DNA of 64,000 bases. Origin: Fluviicola chungangensis (GTDB taxonomy: Bacteria > Bacteroidota > Bacteroidia > Flavobacteriales_D > Crocinitomicaceae). Below the pieces are notes generated by a model that saw only the letters and a list, made by a program, of their open reading frames with translations, did no database searches and had not been told where the DNA came from. Position numbers and translations under genes: made by a program. The DNA lies in contig NZ_VLPL01000002.1 in NCBI RefSeq assembly GCF_007558725.1, forward strand, positions 1-64,000, written 5' to 3'. Shown in pieces: positions 27,783-34,407 of this stretch. Position 1 is the first letter of the stretch; each line of letters begins with the position of its first letter.

Positions 27783-27790
27783 CAAATATA
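27783..27790 (-). promoter_or_regulatory. -7 box of kynU-kmo
   Basis: TATATTTG on the minus strand, 44 nt before the kynU ATG and divergent to hemL. Confidence 0.55.
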
Positions 27791-27871
27791 ACCAATCTTA
27801 CTCTTTCTTTAAAGCCGGATTGAAATGACAAAAATCATGGCGCTTCCCGTCGAGCCAGCGAATCGAATTCG

Positions 27872-27879
27872 TAATTTTG
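27872..27879 (+). promoter_or_regulatory. -7 box of hemL
   Basis: TAATTTTG on the plus strand, 25 nt before the hemL ATG. Confidence 0.55.
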
Positions 27880-27904
27880 CATTAAATTAAAAATCGTCGT
27901 CACT

Positions 27905-29209
27905 ATGGCAGCAAAACAACTGAACAGATCGAACTCGGAAGCGCTTTATGAAAAAGCAAAAAATTACTTTCCGGGAGGAGTAAATTCACCCGTTAGAGCA
28001 TTTAAATCAGTTGAAGGTTCTCCTTTGTTCATCAAAAAAGGAGATGGTGCTTACATTTGGGACGAAGACGACAACCAATTCATCGATTTTTGCGGGAGCT
28101 GGGGACCACTGATCTTAGGTCACAATCACCCGAAAGTGTACGCGGGAATTGTTGCCGCCCTGGGAAACGGTGCAAGTTTCGGGGCGCCGACACGATTGGA
28201 AAACGAACTAGCCGAATTAATTCTTTCGAAGAATCCGTTTATTGATAAGATCCGCTTTACAAGTTCAGGAACGGAAGCTGTGATGTCGGCAATTCGCTTG
28301 GCAAGAGGGTATACCGGAAGAAACAAAATCGTCAAATTTGAAGGCTGTTATCACGGTCACAGTGATTCCTTATTGGTAAAAGCAGGTTCCGGGTTAGTTA
28401 CTTTCGGGAATACTTCCAGTGCAGGAGTTCCCGAAGCTTTTGCCAACGAGACATTGGTTCTTCCGTTAAACGATTCTGAGGCTTTGCAAAGCTGTTTTGA
28501 ACAATTCGGAAAAGAAATTGCCTGTGTGATCATTGAGCCGATCCCGGCTAATAACGGTTTGTTATTACAAGAGTTGAGCTTCTTGAAAGAACTGCGTGAA
28601 ACGTGCACCAAGCATGGAGCTTTGTTGTTCTTTGACGAGGTCATTTCAGGATTCCGCGTAGCTTTTTCGGGCGCCGCGGAATATTATGGAATTGCTCCGG
28701 ACCTGGTTACTTACGGAAAAATTATCGGCGGTGGTTTGCCTGTTGGTGCTTATGGCGCTAAAAAAGAAATTATGGCATGTGTTGCTCCCGACGGACCTGT
28801 TTACCAGGCAGGAACCCTATCCGGTAACCCGGTAGCAATGGCTGCAGGTCTGGCCCAATTAACCGAATTGAGCAAACCCGGTTTTTACGAAGACCAGGAA
28901 CGCCGTACCAACTTGTTTACAGATCTGATTAATTCACACGCGAAGGAAAAAGGATATGCCTTCGAATTGGTAACAATCGGCTCCATTTTCTGGATCTCCT
29001 TTGATAACTCCAAACACATCCGTGCAGCGGAAGAGATCAATCCGGATATGACGAACTTCAAGCATTTGCACCGTGCATTATTGGAAGAAGGATTCTACAT
29101 GGGACCAAGCGGATATGAGGTCGGTTTTATTTCTCAGGCACATACGGATGAAATCCTGGAAAAAGCGGCAGAGTTATTTATCGCTGCTTTAGATCGGATT
29201 ATGAATTGA
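27905..29209 (+). CDS. hemL: Glutamate-1-semialdehyde 2,1-aminomutase
   Basis: 434 aa, the usual length. It makes 5-aminolevulinate from glutamate semialdehyde in haem synthesis. Motifs: YFPGGVNSPVRAFKSVEG, FCGSWGPLILGHNHP, RFTSSGTEAVMSAIRLARG, CYHGHSDSLLVKAGSG, LLFFDEVISGFRVAF and the PLP lysine in VTYGKIIGGGLPVGAYG. It is divergent from kynU. The stop codon lies inside the left arm of a dispersed hairpin repeat that marks the start of the 29.2-31.1 kb island. A second haem gene, hemJ, lies at 61224. Confidence 0.98.
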   Translation: MAAKQLNRSNSEALYEKAKNYFPGGVNSPVRAFKSVEGSPLFIKKGDGAYIWDEDDNQFIDFCGSWGPLILGHNHPKVYAGIVAALGNGASFGAPTRLENELAELILSKNPFIDKIRFTSSGTEAVMSAIRLARGYTGRNKIVKFEGCYHGHSDSLLVKAGSGLVTFGNTSSAGVPEAFANETLVLPLNDSEALQSCFEQFGKEIACVIIEPIPANNGLLLQELSFLKELRETCTKHGALLFFDEVISGFRVAFSGAAEYYGIAPDLVTYGKIIGGGLPVGAYGAKKEIMACVAPDGPVYQAGTLSGNPVAMAAGLAQLTELSKPGFYEDQERRTNLFTDLINSHAKEKGYAFELVTIGSIFWISFDNSKHIRAAEEINPDMTNFKHLHRALLEEGFYMGPSGYEVGFISQAHTDEILEKAAELFIAALDRIMN

Positions 29210-29227
29210 AAATGTAAAATTGAAAGG
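29204..29227. repeat. Left arm of the dispersed hairpin repeat bordering the island
   Basis: AATTGAAAATG (29204-29214) is the exact inverse of CATTTTCAATT at 31116-31126. It overlaps the hemL stop codon. The 1.9 kb between the arms contains the ncRNA candidate and three small genes. Confidence 0.65.
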
Positions 29228-29327
29228 TAATGACCACCCTACGTAATCTACAAAGGAGAATTATGGGCTAATTAGTGCTATATCTATTAACATCGTAATC
29301 AAGGGTGGAAAAATGAATAAAAATTTG

Positions 29328-29335
29328 TAACTTTG
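29328..29335 (+). promoter_or_regulatory. -7 box of the candidate ncRNA
   Basis: TAACTTTG matches TAnnTTTG; transcription is expected to begin at about 29340. No good -33 TTG is visible. Confidence 0.55.
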
Positions 29336-29340
29336 TAAAA

Positions 29341-29630
29341 TGAAAAAGCCCGACTAAGTCCTCTATACAAACGAGGCAGCTTAATCGGACTCTTTCTTTA
29401 AACCGCATTGCACTGCGGTTATTCAGAAGAACAGAATAGGGAGGCGCGTTTCATCATAGAAATGACTTAGATGTCTGCCCTTTCAGCTACTGTTTCGCAG
29501 TAGTCAGCTATTTATTCTTCTGGAGAATGTTAGAGTTTTTCAGACTCCAGCTAAGATTGGCTCATGAGACCATCTTCGCCCATCCTCAGTATTTTGAAGC
29601 CTTGTTCTTACGAATGAGGCTTTTTGTTTT
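29341..29630 (+). ncRNA. Candidate structured non-coding RNA, about 290 nt, family not recognised
   Basis: A stretch without a credible ORF lies between a -7 box (29328) and a strong terminator (29597-29630). Hairpins read by eye: CCGA/TCGG with TAAG/CTTA (29350-29358 with 29380-29388) capped by CCTC/GAGG; AACCGCA/TGCGGTT (29401-29420, perfect); a long-range CAGAAGAA/TTCTTCTG (29424-29431 with 29515-29522) enclosing CTACTG-TTTCG-CAGTAG (29487-29503); CTGGAG/CTCCAG (29520-29550), which competes with the long-range stem; and AGATTGG/CCATCT (29554-29575). The 5' AAAAAGCC (29343-29350) is also complementary to the terminator arm GGCTTTTT (29618-29625). Signature sequences of RNase P, tmRNA and SRP RNA were not found. 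Confidence 0.6.
29597..29630 (+). terminator. Terminator of the candidate ncRNA
   Basis: AAGCCTTGTTC pairs with GAATGAGGCTT (11 bp including two G-U pairs) around a TTAC loop, followed by TTTGTTTTT. Confidence 0.88.
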
Positions 29631-29748
29631 TCATATTGTAAAGGTAATCAATCTTTCTATTTAACATAATCAATCCTATTAAAAGTTTTCAACAATATAA
29701 TTCGTTTATTGTGATGAGCGGTAATTTAAATGTTATAAACGGTTACTG

Positions 29749-30231
29749 CTATAATATTGGATCATTCCAGTCTATCAAACCATACTTAAAAGCTGAATCC
29801 TGATCATCTTTGAATCTTTGATACCGTTTATTTGATTTTGCATACGGACTGAGAGTTGAAGCAACAGTAGCTTTCAAATCATTGAAATTGGGGTATTTAG
29901 AATCAATGTTGTAAATGAAAGTTGCAATTTCCCCAGCAGTCATAAATTCCTTCTTACTATTTAATGTGTAGTCGATTTTCTCCAATAGAGCCCATTCTGG
30001 ATTGTAGTCTACATGCTCATGTTTTTGAGAGTTATCAGATGCTTCTTTAACCTGAGCGTTTATTTCACCTGAGATAACTCTAGATAATTGGTTTAGTAGC
30101 GTTTTGTCAGCCTCAATTTCAGCAATGAGTTTAGAAGCTACAACTTCTTTCTCTTTAAGACTCTGCTCCAATGCTTTATACATTAGGGAGGCATGTGCTT
30201 TTGAAAGATTTATGATGTTTGACATACTCAT
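29749..30231 (-). CDS. Hypothetical protein with coiled coil and winged-helix-like C-terminus
   Basis: 160 aa. Residues 1-60 form a heptad-like helix (LMYKALEQSLKEKEVVASKLIAEIEADKTLLNQLSRVI), and residues 85-155 (LLEKIDYTLNSKKEFMTAGEIATFIYNIDSKYPN...ATVASTLSPYA...RFKDDQDSAFKYGLIDW) have the pattern of a HARE/HB1-like winged helix, where a short basic tract is followed by a helix-turn-helix and a final FKYGL strand. That would fit DNA binding, but the domain call is mine and tentative. A TACCTTTG box is at 30248-30255. It is the largest protein of the AT-rich island and converges on the ncRNA candidate. Confidence 0.75.
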   Translation of the reverse strand: MSMSNIINLSKAHASLMYKALEQSLKEKEVVASKLIAEIEADKTLLNQLSRVISGEINAQVKEASDNSQKHEHVDYNPEWALLEKIDYTLNSKKEFMTAGEIATFIYNIDSKYPNFNDLKATVASTLSPYAKSNKRYQRFKDDQDSAFKYGLIDWNDPIL

Positions 30232-30247
30232 CTATTTAATGACTTTA

Positions 30248-30255
30248 CAAAGGTA
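30248..30255 (-). promoter_or_regulatory. -7 box of the 29749-30231 gene
   Basis: TACCTTTG on the minus strand, 16 nt before the ATG at 30231. The region 30256-30436 is AT-rich and holds no ORF or structure that I can support. Confidence 0.55.
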
Positions 30256-30436
30256 AGTCAAAATAATAGATAAATCTACAGTATCTATCTAATTATTTTA
30301 GATTAATTTCAGGGCAATAGATAAAACCCTAGTGTTTTAGGGGTTTTAGATGGTTGAATAAATGAAATTTTAACAAATTTAACAACTCCATTTGGAAATA
30401 ATGTTTGATTAGCGATAAACACACTGGTTACTTTTG

Positions 30437-30652
30437 CTAATCTATCAACTTTAAATCGCCACACATTTCTTCCAAAAGATCAGCGGGTGAAACCTGAATA
30501 GCTAGTGCTATAAGATAAAGTTCGCTTGCTTTCAATTTAGTGTTTTCGTTTAGGCTTAATTCGCTCAAACGTTTTGTACTTAAACCAGTTTTTCGGGCAA
30601 CTTCTGCTTTGTTTATCGCACGTTTTGCTAAATACTTTCCAAGTCTTGTCAT
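30437..30652 (-). CDS. XRE-family helix-turn-helix regulator, 71 aa
   Basis: The protein is a single HTH_3/XRE domain: LGKYLAKRAINKAEVARKTGLSTKRLSELSLNENTKLKASELYLIALAIQVSPADLLEEM, with the usual A.KTGLS turn and the ELYLIALAI helix. The ATG at 30652 is chosen over a TTG at 30658. It is divergent from the 30745 gene, and the space between them contains palindromes ATACACA-AA-TGTGTAT (30651-30666, on the start codon) and ATAGCAA-TTT-TTGCTAT (30682-30698). This is the classical layout of an autoregulated repressor controlling its neighbour; that is inference. Confidence 0.88.
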   Translation of the reverse strand: MTRLGKYLAKRAINKAEVARKTGLSTKRLSELSLNENTKLKASELYLIALAIQVSPADLLEEMCGDLKLID

Positions 30653-30666
30653 ACACAAATGTGTAT
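30651..30666. promoter_or_regulatory. Palindromic operator candidate at the XRE start codon
   Basis: ATACACA and TGTGTAT arms with a 2-bp centre. The half-site TGTGTAT recurs at 30722-30728, just after the -7 box of the divergent gene. Confidence 0.5.
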
Positions 30667-30681
30667 TAAAAGTATTGAATC

Positions 30682-30698
30682 ATAGCAATTTTTGCTAT
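30682..30698. promoter_or_regulatory. Second palindrome over the -33 region of the 30745 promoter
   Basis: ATAGCAA and TTGCTAT are perfect 7-bp arms with spacer TTT. TTTG at 30691-30694 inside it is the expected -33 element. Confidence 0.5.
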
Positions 30699-30715
30699 TA
30701 TGCAGATATAAAGTA

Positions 30716-30723
30716 TATATTTG
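30716..30723 (+). promoter_or_regulatory. -7 box of the 30745 gene
   Basis: TATATTTG, 21 nt after the TTTG at 30691-30694 and 21 nt before the ATG. Confidence 0.6.
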
Positions 30724-30744
30724 TGTATCTGAAATACATAAATC

Positions 30745-31029
30745 ATGGATAAGAGAAGACAAATTTTGACTTTAATAGAAAATGAACTGACGAACTCCAA
30801 GTTGATTTTCACACTTCAAAATATCGGTATTGAAGCTGGAGGATATATCACTGATACCTCGCATGTCGTCTTTGTCCAAATTGGAATAAGAAAAGAGAAC
30901 CGAACGGAAGAACTCTACAAAAAGTACTTCGATCTAATTAAACAAGTTCAATATTTAGATTTACAAGTAAAAGGTGAAAAAAGTAGGCTTGCTTTAAAGA
31001 TATATGGCTTTTTGATTGCTAATATCTAG
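30745..31029 (+). CDS. Small protein of unknown function, 94 aa
   Basis: MDKRRQILTLIENELTNSKLIFTLQNIGIEAGGYITDTSHVVFVQIG... shows an N-terminal helix followed by a short alpha/beta segment and a C-terminal helix; no signal peptide, no membrane segment. No family recognised. A good -33/-7 promoter and the operator palindromes next to it support expression under control of the adjacent XRE regulator. The gene is AT-rich like the rest of the island. Confidence 0.65.
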   Translation: MDKRRQILTLIENELTNSKLIFTLQNIGIEAGGYITDTSHVVFVQIGIRKENRTEELYKKYFDLIKQVQYLDLQVKGEKSRLALKIYGFLIANI

Positions 31030-31094
31030 CTTGGGTTACACAATCCGTTTACGGTTATTACCAATTGTGAGAAAAGTAAAGCAGGATTTAAAAT

Positions 31095-31126
31095 CTTTTC
31101 CATTTTAAAATTCTCCATTTTCAATT
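31095..31126. repeat. Right arm of the dispersed hairpin repeat bordering the island
   Basis: CATTTTCAATT at 31116-31126 is the exact inverse of the left arm at 29204-29214; the arm extends left through CTTTTCCATTTTAAAATTC. Confidence 0.65.
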
Positions 31127-31131
31127 AGTTG

Positions 31132-31139
31132 TATCTTTC
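31132..31139 (+). promoter_or_regulatory. -7 box 4 nt before the 31144 gene
   Basis: TATCTTTC followed by GGGT and the ATG at 31144; fits the leaderless pattern with one mismatch. Confidence 0.55.
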
Positions 31140-31143
31140 GGGT

Positions 31144-31713
31144 ATGAAATCTGCCGTTGAAATAATCCCGATCGGAACGTATTTTTACTTTCGTAAAGAT
31201 TCGCTTTACTACCTGTTCCAATTACTGGAGGTTTCATCAAACCAGATCCTGGTTCAGACATTTTGGTCCACAACCAATGTTCCTTCCATGGACAAACTGC
31301 ATCAATTTGATGTCAAAAGTGCCTGTTCTGAATTCGAAGAGGAATTTGATGAATTGATCGTTATCGGGAAGGAACCTGTCACGGAAAATCAACGGCTGGA
31401 AATCACCCAATTCCTGAAAATAAAAGCAAGCAAAATTGCCCGCGAGTCCGGATTTCTAACGCTGAAAAAAGAAGCGGTCGAGGCGTTTGAAAATGGCGCG
31501 TACCAAGAAGCTGTGCGCTTGTTTTCGCTAGCGGCACCTTATTCCAAATACGACATTGAATTGTATGAAAAACGCGGCCTGTGCTACCTGAAATTAGGTT
31601 TGTACATCGATGCGATAGCAGATTTTGATTATTACCTCATCCACGATCCGAACAATGAACTTGTTCGGGCAGCAGCAGAATCAGCAAAAAAAGAATTCAG
31701 TAAATACAAATGA
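31144..31713 (+). CDS. TPR-containing cytosolic protein, 189 aa
   Basis: Start set at the ATG 31144 because a -7 box ends 4 nt before it; the frame is open from 31129. The N-terminal half (VEIIPIGTYFYFRKDSLYYLFQLLEVSSNQILVQTFWST) is beta-rich and not assigned. The C-terminal half contains two TPR units (AVEAFENGAYQEAVRLFSLAAPYSKYD; YEKRGLCYLKLGLYIDAIADFDYYLIHDP). Such proteins usually mediate protein-protein contacts. It faces the 31792 gene across a large hairpin repeat. Confidence 0.75.
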   Translation: MKSAVEIIPIGTYFYFRKDSLYYLFQLLEVSSNQILVQTFWSTTNVPSMDKLHQFDVKSACSEFEEEFDELIVIGKEPVTENQRLEITQFLKIKASKIARESGFLTLKKEAVEAFENGAYQEAVRLFSLAAPYSKYDIELYEKRGLCYLKLGLYIDAIADFDYYLIHDPNNELVRAAAESAKKEFSKYK

Positions 31714-31788
31714 TTGAAAATGACCCATTGAGAATTGAAAAGAGATTCGCTTTATCTCCTTTTCAATTTTACATTCTCAATTTTCAAT
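31713..31788. repeat. Large dispersed inverted repeat (AATTGAAAAG family)
   Basis: Nested complementary arms: ATTGAAAA (31713-31720) with TTTTCAAT (31781-31788), TTGAGA (31728-31733) with TCTCAA (31775-31780), AATTGAAAAGAGAT (31733-31746) with ATCTCCTTTTCAATT (31754-31768). It fills the gap between convergent genes and may end transcription from both sides. Confidence 0.85.
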
Positions 31789-31791
31789 TTC

Positions 31792-32337
31792 TTAAATCCA
31801 GTCCTTCACGACCTTTTTTGCCAGTTTCTTGCGTAATTTTCTCAACACTTTGTCTCTGGAGTTAATCCCTCCAACTTTCAACAAGTCTGTATACACCAAT
31901 TTTCCATCCCTGTAAAAATGGAACTCAAATGTGACCGAAGTAATGTCCTCTTTGTAAATCGGGAACAGGTTATCTGCAGCCAAATCTTCCGCCAGGGTCA
32001 TATTCCCGGTTGATGGTCTGAACCGGTTGTCAAAACCACGAACCGAAACCAGCATCAGGGTATTGATCCCTTTTCCTTTTAACAATTGAGTTAAGGAATC
32101 TGTCATCAAAACCTGGGGATCTCCACCTGCTTTCAGCACATTCAATGAAACGGTGTTTTTCACCTTTGACCTGGAAAGTACATCCGATACGGCAATTTCC
32201 AGTGAAAACTGGTCTGCTTCCTTATCCAGATGGCTAACAACCAGCGCATTGGTTAATTTTAACGGCGGGAATTTTGCCTGGGAAAATGCAAGCAATGAAG
32301 CGCTTAAAAACAGAAAACTTACAAGTGATTTTTTCAT
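31792..32337 (-). CDS. Hypothetical exported protein, 181 aa
   Basis: Signal peptide (MKKSLVSFLFLSASLLAFSQ), then a beta-rich region with TNALVVSHLDKEADQFSLEIAVSDVLSRS and a C-terminal basic helix (RDKVLRKLRKKLAKKVVKDWI). No lipobox. The gene starts 2 bp after the metF stop and is surely translated from the metF transcript. The central part (LMTDSLTQLLKGKGINTLMLVSVRGFDNR) recalls a Rossmann-like strand-helix unit of TolB/CsgG-like periplasmic proteins, but I cannot name a family. Confidence 0.75.
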   Translation of the reverse strand: MKKSLVSFLFLSASLLAFSQAKFPPLKLTNALVVSHLDKEADQFSLEIAVSDVLSRSKVKNTVSLNVLKAGGDPQVLMTDSLTQLLKGKGINTLMLVSVRGFDNRFRPSTGNMTLAEDLAADNLFPIYKEDITSVTFEFHFYRDGKLVYTDLLKVGGINSRDKVLRKLRKKLAKKVVKDWI

Positions 32338-32339
32338 AA

Positions 32340-33290
32340 TTAGAATATTTGCTCCGCAATCGCCTTCACGCTTTCAGAGGTTGACATCGTATAATAGTGG
32401 ATTCCTGGCACATTGGCCTTTTTGAGTTCCTGTGATTGATGGATTCCCCATGCAACACCTACTTCAAAAACGTCCTTATTGCTTTTACATTTAATCAGGT
32501 CCTTGCTCAATTCTTCGGGAAGATCAATATGGAAAACCTTCGGCAGGAAGGAAATGTGGTTCAGGGTCGTTATCGGCTTGATTCCCGGGATGATGGGAAC
32601 AGTAATTCCGATAGCACGGCAAGCATCAACGAAATCAAAGTATTTTTGGTTGTTGAAGAACATTTGAGTCACGATGTATTCAGCACCTGCTTCTACTTTG
32701 GATTTCAAATACTGCAAATCCGTACTCAGGTTCATTGCTTCGAAATGTTTTTCGGGATAACCCGCCGCACCAATACAGAAATCTGTCGGAGCCAGCTGGA
32801 TATCGTCTACCAGGTAATTTCCCTTGTTCATTTCCGAAATCTGATTGATCAGCTCGACTGCATATTTGTGTCCTTCCGGATCCGGTTTGAAAGTCGATTC
32901 CGTTTTAATCGAATCGCCCCGCAACGCCAGTACATTATCAATCCCCAGGAATTGCAGATCGATTAAAGCATTTTCGGTTTCTTCACGTGAGAATCCGCCG
33001 CAAATTAAATGTGGAACTGCATCTACATAGTACTTGTTCATAATCGCTGCACAAATCCCAACCGTTCCAGGTCTTTTGCGGATCGCGATCTTTTCCAGCA
33101 ATCCTTTTTCGCGCTCTTTGTAGATAAATTCTTCGCGGTGATAGGTTACGTTGATGTATTTCGGTTTGAATTCCATTAAGGGATCAATACCGTCGTAAAT
33201 GGATTGAATATTCGCTCCTTTTAGCGGAGGTAAAATTTCAAATGAAAATAGCGTGTCTTTCGCTGCGTTTAAATGATCGATAACTTTCAT
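32340..33290 (-). CDS. metF: 5,10-methylenetetrahydrofolate reductase
   Basis: 316 aa FAD-containing TIM barrel. Motifs: FSFEILPPLKGAN (catalytic Glu region), YINVTYHRE, FLGIDNVLALRGD, CIGAAGYPEKHFEA, YIVTQMFFNNQKYFDFV and PIIPGIKPI. It reduces methylene-THF to 5-methyl-THF for methionine synthesis, linking to the aminotransferase/omega-amidase pair that may recycle methionine (15.2-17.1 kb). A TATCTTTG box lies at 33323-33330. No SAM-responsive riboswitch was recognised in the short leader. Confidence 0.97.
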   Translation of the reverse strand: MKVIDHLNAAKDTLFSFEILPPLKGANIQSIYDGIDPLMEFKPKYINVTYHREEFIYKEREKGLLEKIAIRKRPGTVGICAAIMNKYYVDAVPHLICGGFSREETENALIDLQFLGIDNVLALRGDSIKTESTFKPDPEGHKYAVELINQISEMNKGNYLVDDIQLAPTDFCIGAAGYPEKHFEAMNLSTDLQYLKSKVEAGAEYIVTQMFFNNQKYFDFVDACRAIGITVPIIPGIKPITTLNHISFLPKVFHIDLPEELSKDLIKCKSNKDVFEVGVAWGIHQSQELKKANVPGIHYYTMSTSESVKAIAEQIF

Positions 33291-33322
33291 GCCTTCAGAG
33301 AGGATATATTATAATTCGACGT

Positions 33323-33330
33323 CAAAGATA
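33323..33330 (-). promoter_or_regulatory. -7 box of metF
   Basis: TATCTTTG on the minus strand, 32 nt before the metF ATG. Confidence 0.55.
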
Positions 33331-33429
33331 CATGAAATCTTATCTTACGTGCCCATTTCACTAAATTTCCCGATTTGCAAATAATGTTAAAAAGAACTTA
33401 GTTATGAAACAAAATCGAAATGCGTCCGT

Positions 33430-33437
33430 TATCTTTG
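33430..33437 (+). promoter_or_regulatory. -7 box of short RNA 1
   Basis: TATCTTTG on the plus strand; the expected start is at about 33443. A similar CTTTGGTACGCTA recurs 36 bp downstream. Confidence 0.5.
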
Positions 33438-33442
33438 TATAC

Positions 33443-33570
33443 GCTAACATCAGAAGCAAATAGAATACTTTGGTACGCTATTTGTTATGATTTTAGAGGT
33501 TAGTTTTCATAAGTAGTAGTAGTTTAGGTTGGAACAAGAGAGGAACGCCCGTTTCTCTCTTGTTGTTTTT
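33443..33570 (+). ncRNA. Short RNA 1 (AAGTAGTAGTAG box), about 128 nt
   Basis: The unit lies in a 340-bp gap between divergent metF and the end of the convergent 33633 gene. After the -7 box come a long hairpin (CTAAC 33444-33448 with GTTAG 33499-33503; AGCAAATAG 33455-33463 with CTATTTGTT 33478-33486), an unpaired ATAAGTAGTAGTAGTTTAGGTT (33509-33530) and a 14-bp terminator. There is no ORF longer than a few codons. The AAGTAGTAGTAG box is shared with RNA 2 at 34419. The class is unknown; regulatory sRNA is an inference. Confidence 0.55.
33533..33570 (+). terminator. Strong terminator of short RNA 1
   Basis: AACAAGAGAGGAAC pairs with GTTTCTCTCTTGTT (14 bp, one G-U) around GCCC, then GTTTTT. 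Confidence 0.93.
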
Positions 33571-33632
33571 AGGACCTTCGAAAAACGCCGGCAGCTGCAT
33601 TTGTTTAGCCTCCTATCCCGGAATCTTCCTTC

Positions 33633-34283
33633 TTATTTGTTCAACAATTCTCCGATAAAATCAGATCCGACTAGCGAATCTCCCACTGTCTTATACGACC
33701 GGTATTTGGTGAAAACAATTTCGTTCTTTTGATTGAAAACCAAATTATATGGAACTCCTATCAGATCGTTCGTGCAGCTTTCACACAACAAGTTCCGGAT
33801 AATGAATCCCTTCTGGCGATTATCTTTAAATTCTCCGTACGAATTGTTTATGATATACGTTTGGAAATTGATTCCGTAGAAATACAATTTCTTCTTGAGG
33901 GTATTTGTTGTTGCATAATCGTCGGATGCCAGAAGAAATATATCCACATCTTTCCCATATTTCCCTTTTACTTCCTTTGCGTATGGCAATATGTGCGGGG
34001 TACCACTGCACATCGCCGTGTAAATTAAAACCCACTTCAGTTTTTTGGTGCTTTTGTCTAATGCTCCTTTCAACTGATCAAAATTAATGTCTTTAACAAG
34101 GATGTCTGCTGCACTCGTCGGGGCAACCGGGGTACTTATCACCGAATCGAAAGGTGCTACCCGGATGGTCGCTTTTTCCTTTTCAGAAAGCTTGCTGTAT
34201 GTAGGATTTACAGTAATACAAGAAGCGAAACATACTAAAAGGCAGAAAAAAAGCGACCACTGGAATAATTTCGTTGTTTTCAT
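33633..34283 (-). CDS. Thioredoxin-like lipoprotein with altered active site
   Basis: 216 aa. Lipobox FASC at about residue 22. Residues 85-160 follow the thioredoxin/TlpA pattern (KWVLIYTAMCSGTPHILPYAKEVKGKYGKDVDIFLLASDD), but the usual WCxxC is MCSGT, so only one active-site Cys remains at that place; a separate CESC occurs later (NLLCESCTND). The C-terminal GVPYNLVFNQKNEIVF matches the cis-Pro strand of the fold. It may be a non-redox or rearranged thioredoxin-like protein in the periplasm. It is flanked on both sides by the short RNA units on the opposite strand. Confidence 0.75.
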   Translation of the reverse strand: MKTTKLFQWSLFFCLLVCFASCITVNPTYSKLSEKEKATIRVAPFDSVISTPVAPTSAADILVKDINFDQLKGALDKSTKKLKWVLIYTAMCSGTPHILPYAKEVKGKYGKDVDIFLLASDDYATTNTLKKKLYFYGINFQTYIINNSYGEFKDNRQKGFIIRNLLCESCTNDLIGVPYNLVFNQKNEIVFTKYRSYKTVGDSLVGSDFIGELLNK

Positions 34284-34407
34284 AATGGGATGAATTTACC
34301 AAAAAAATTATTTCGGAAAACCTGTTTCTAGGAAAATTCAAAAGAGGGGAAAAACGTTAAAATCCGTTAACTAACCAATTGGTATGTACCAAAACAAAAA
34401 TACCTGC

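Noticed and set aside
29341-29630. Identity as RNase P RNA, tmRNA or SRP RNA
   Set aside because: The GAGGAAAGUCC and ACAGAAA cores of RNase P, the tRNA-like ends and TψC-like GGTTCGA of tmRNA, and the SRP tetraloop helix are not present.
30407-30442. GATTAGC/GCTAATC inverted repeat as terminator of the XRE gene
   Set aside because: The 22-nt loop is long and no T-run follows on the minus strand.
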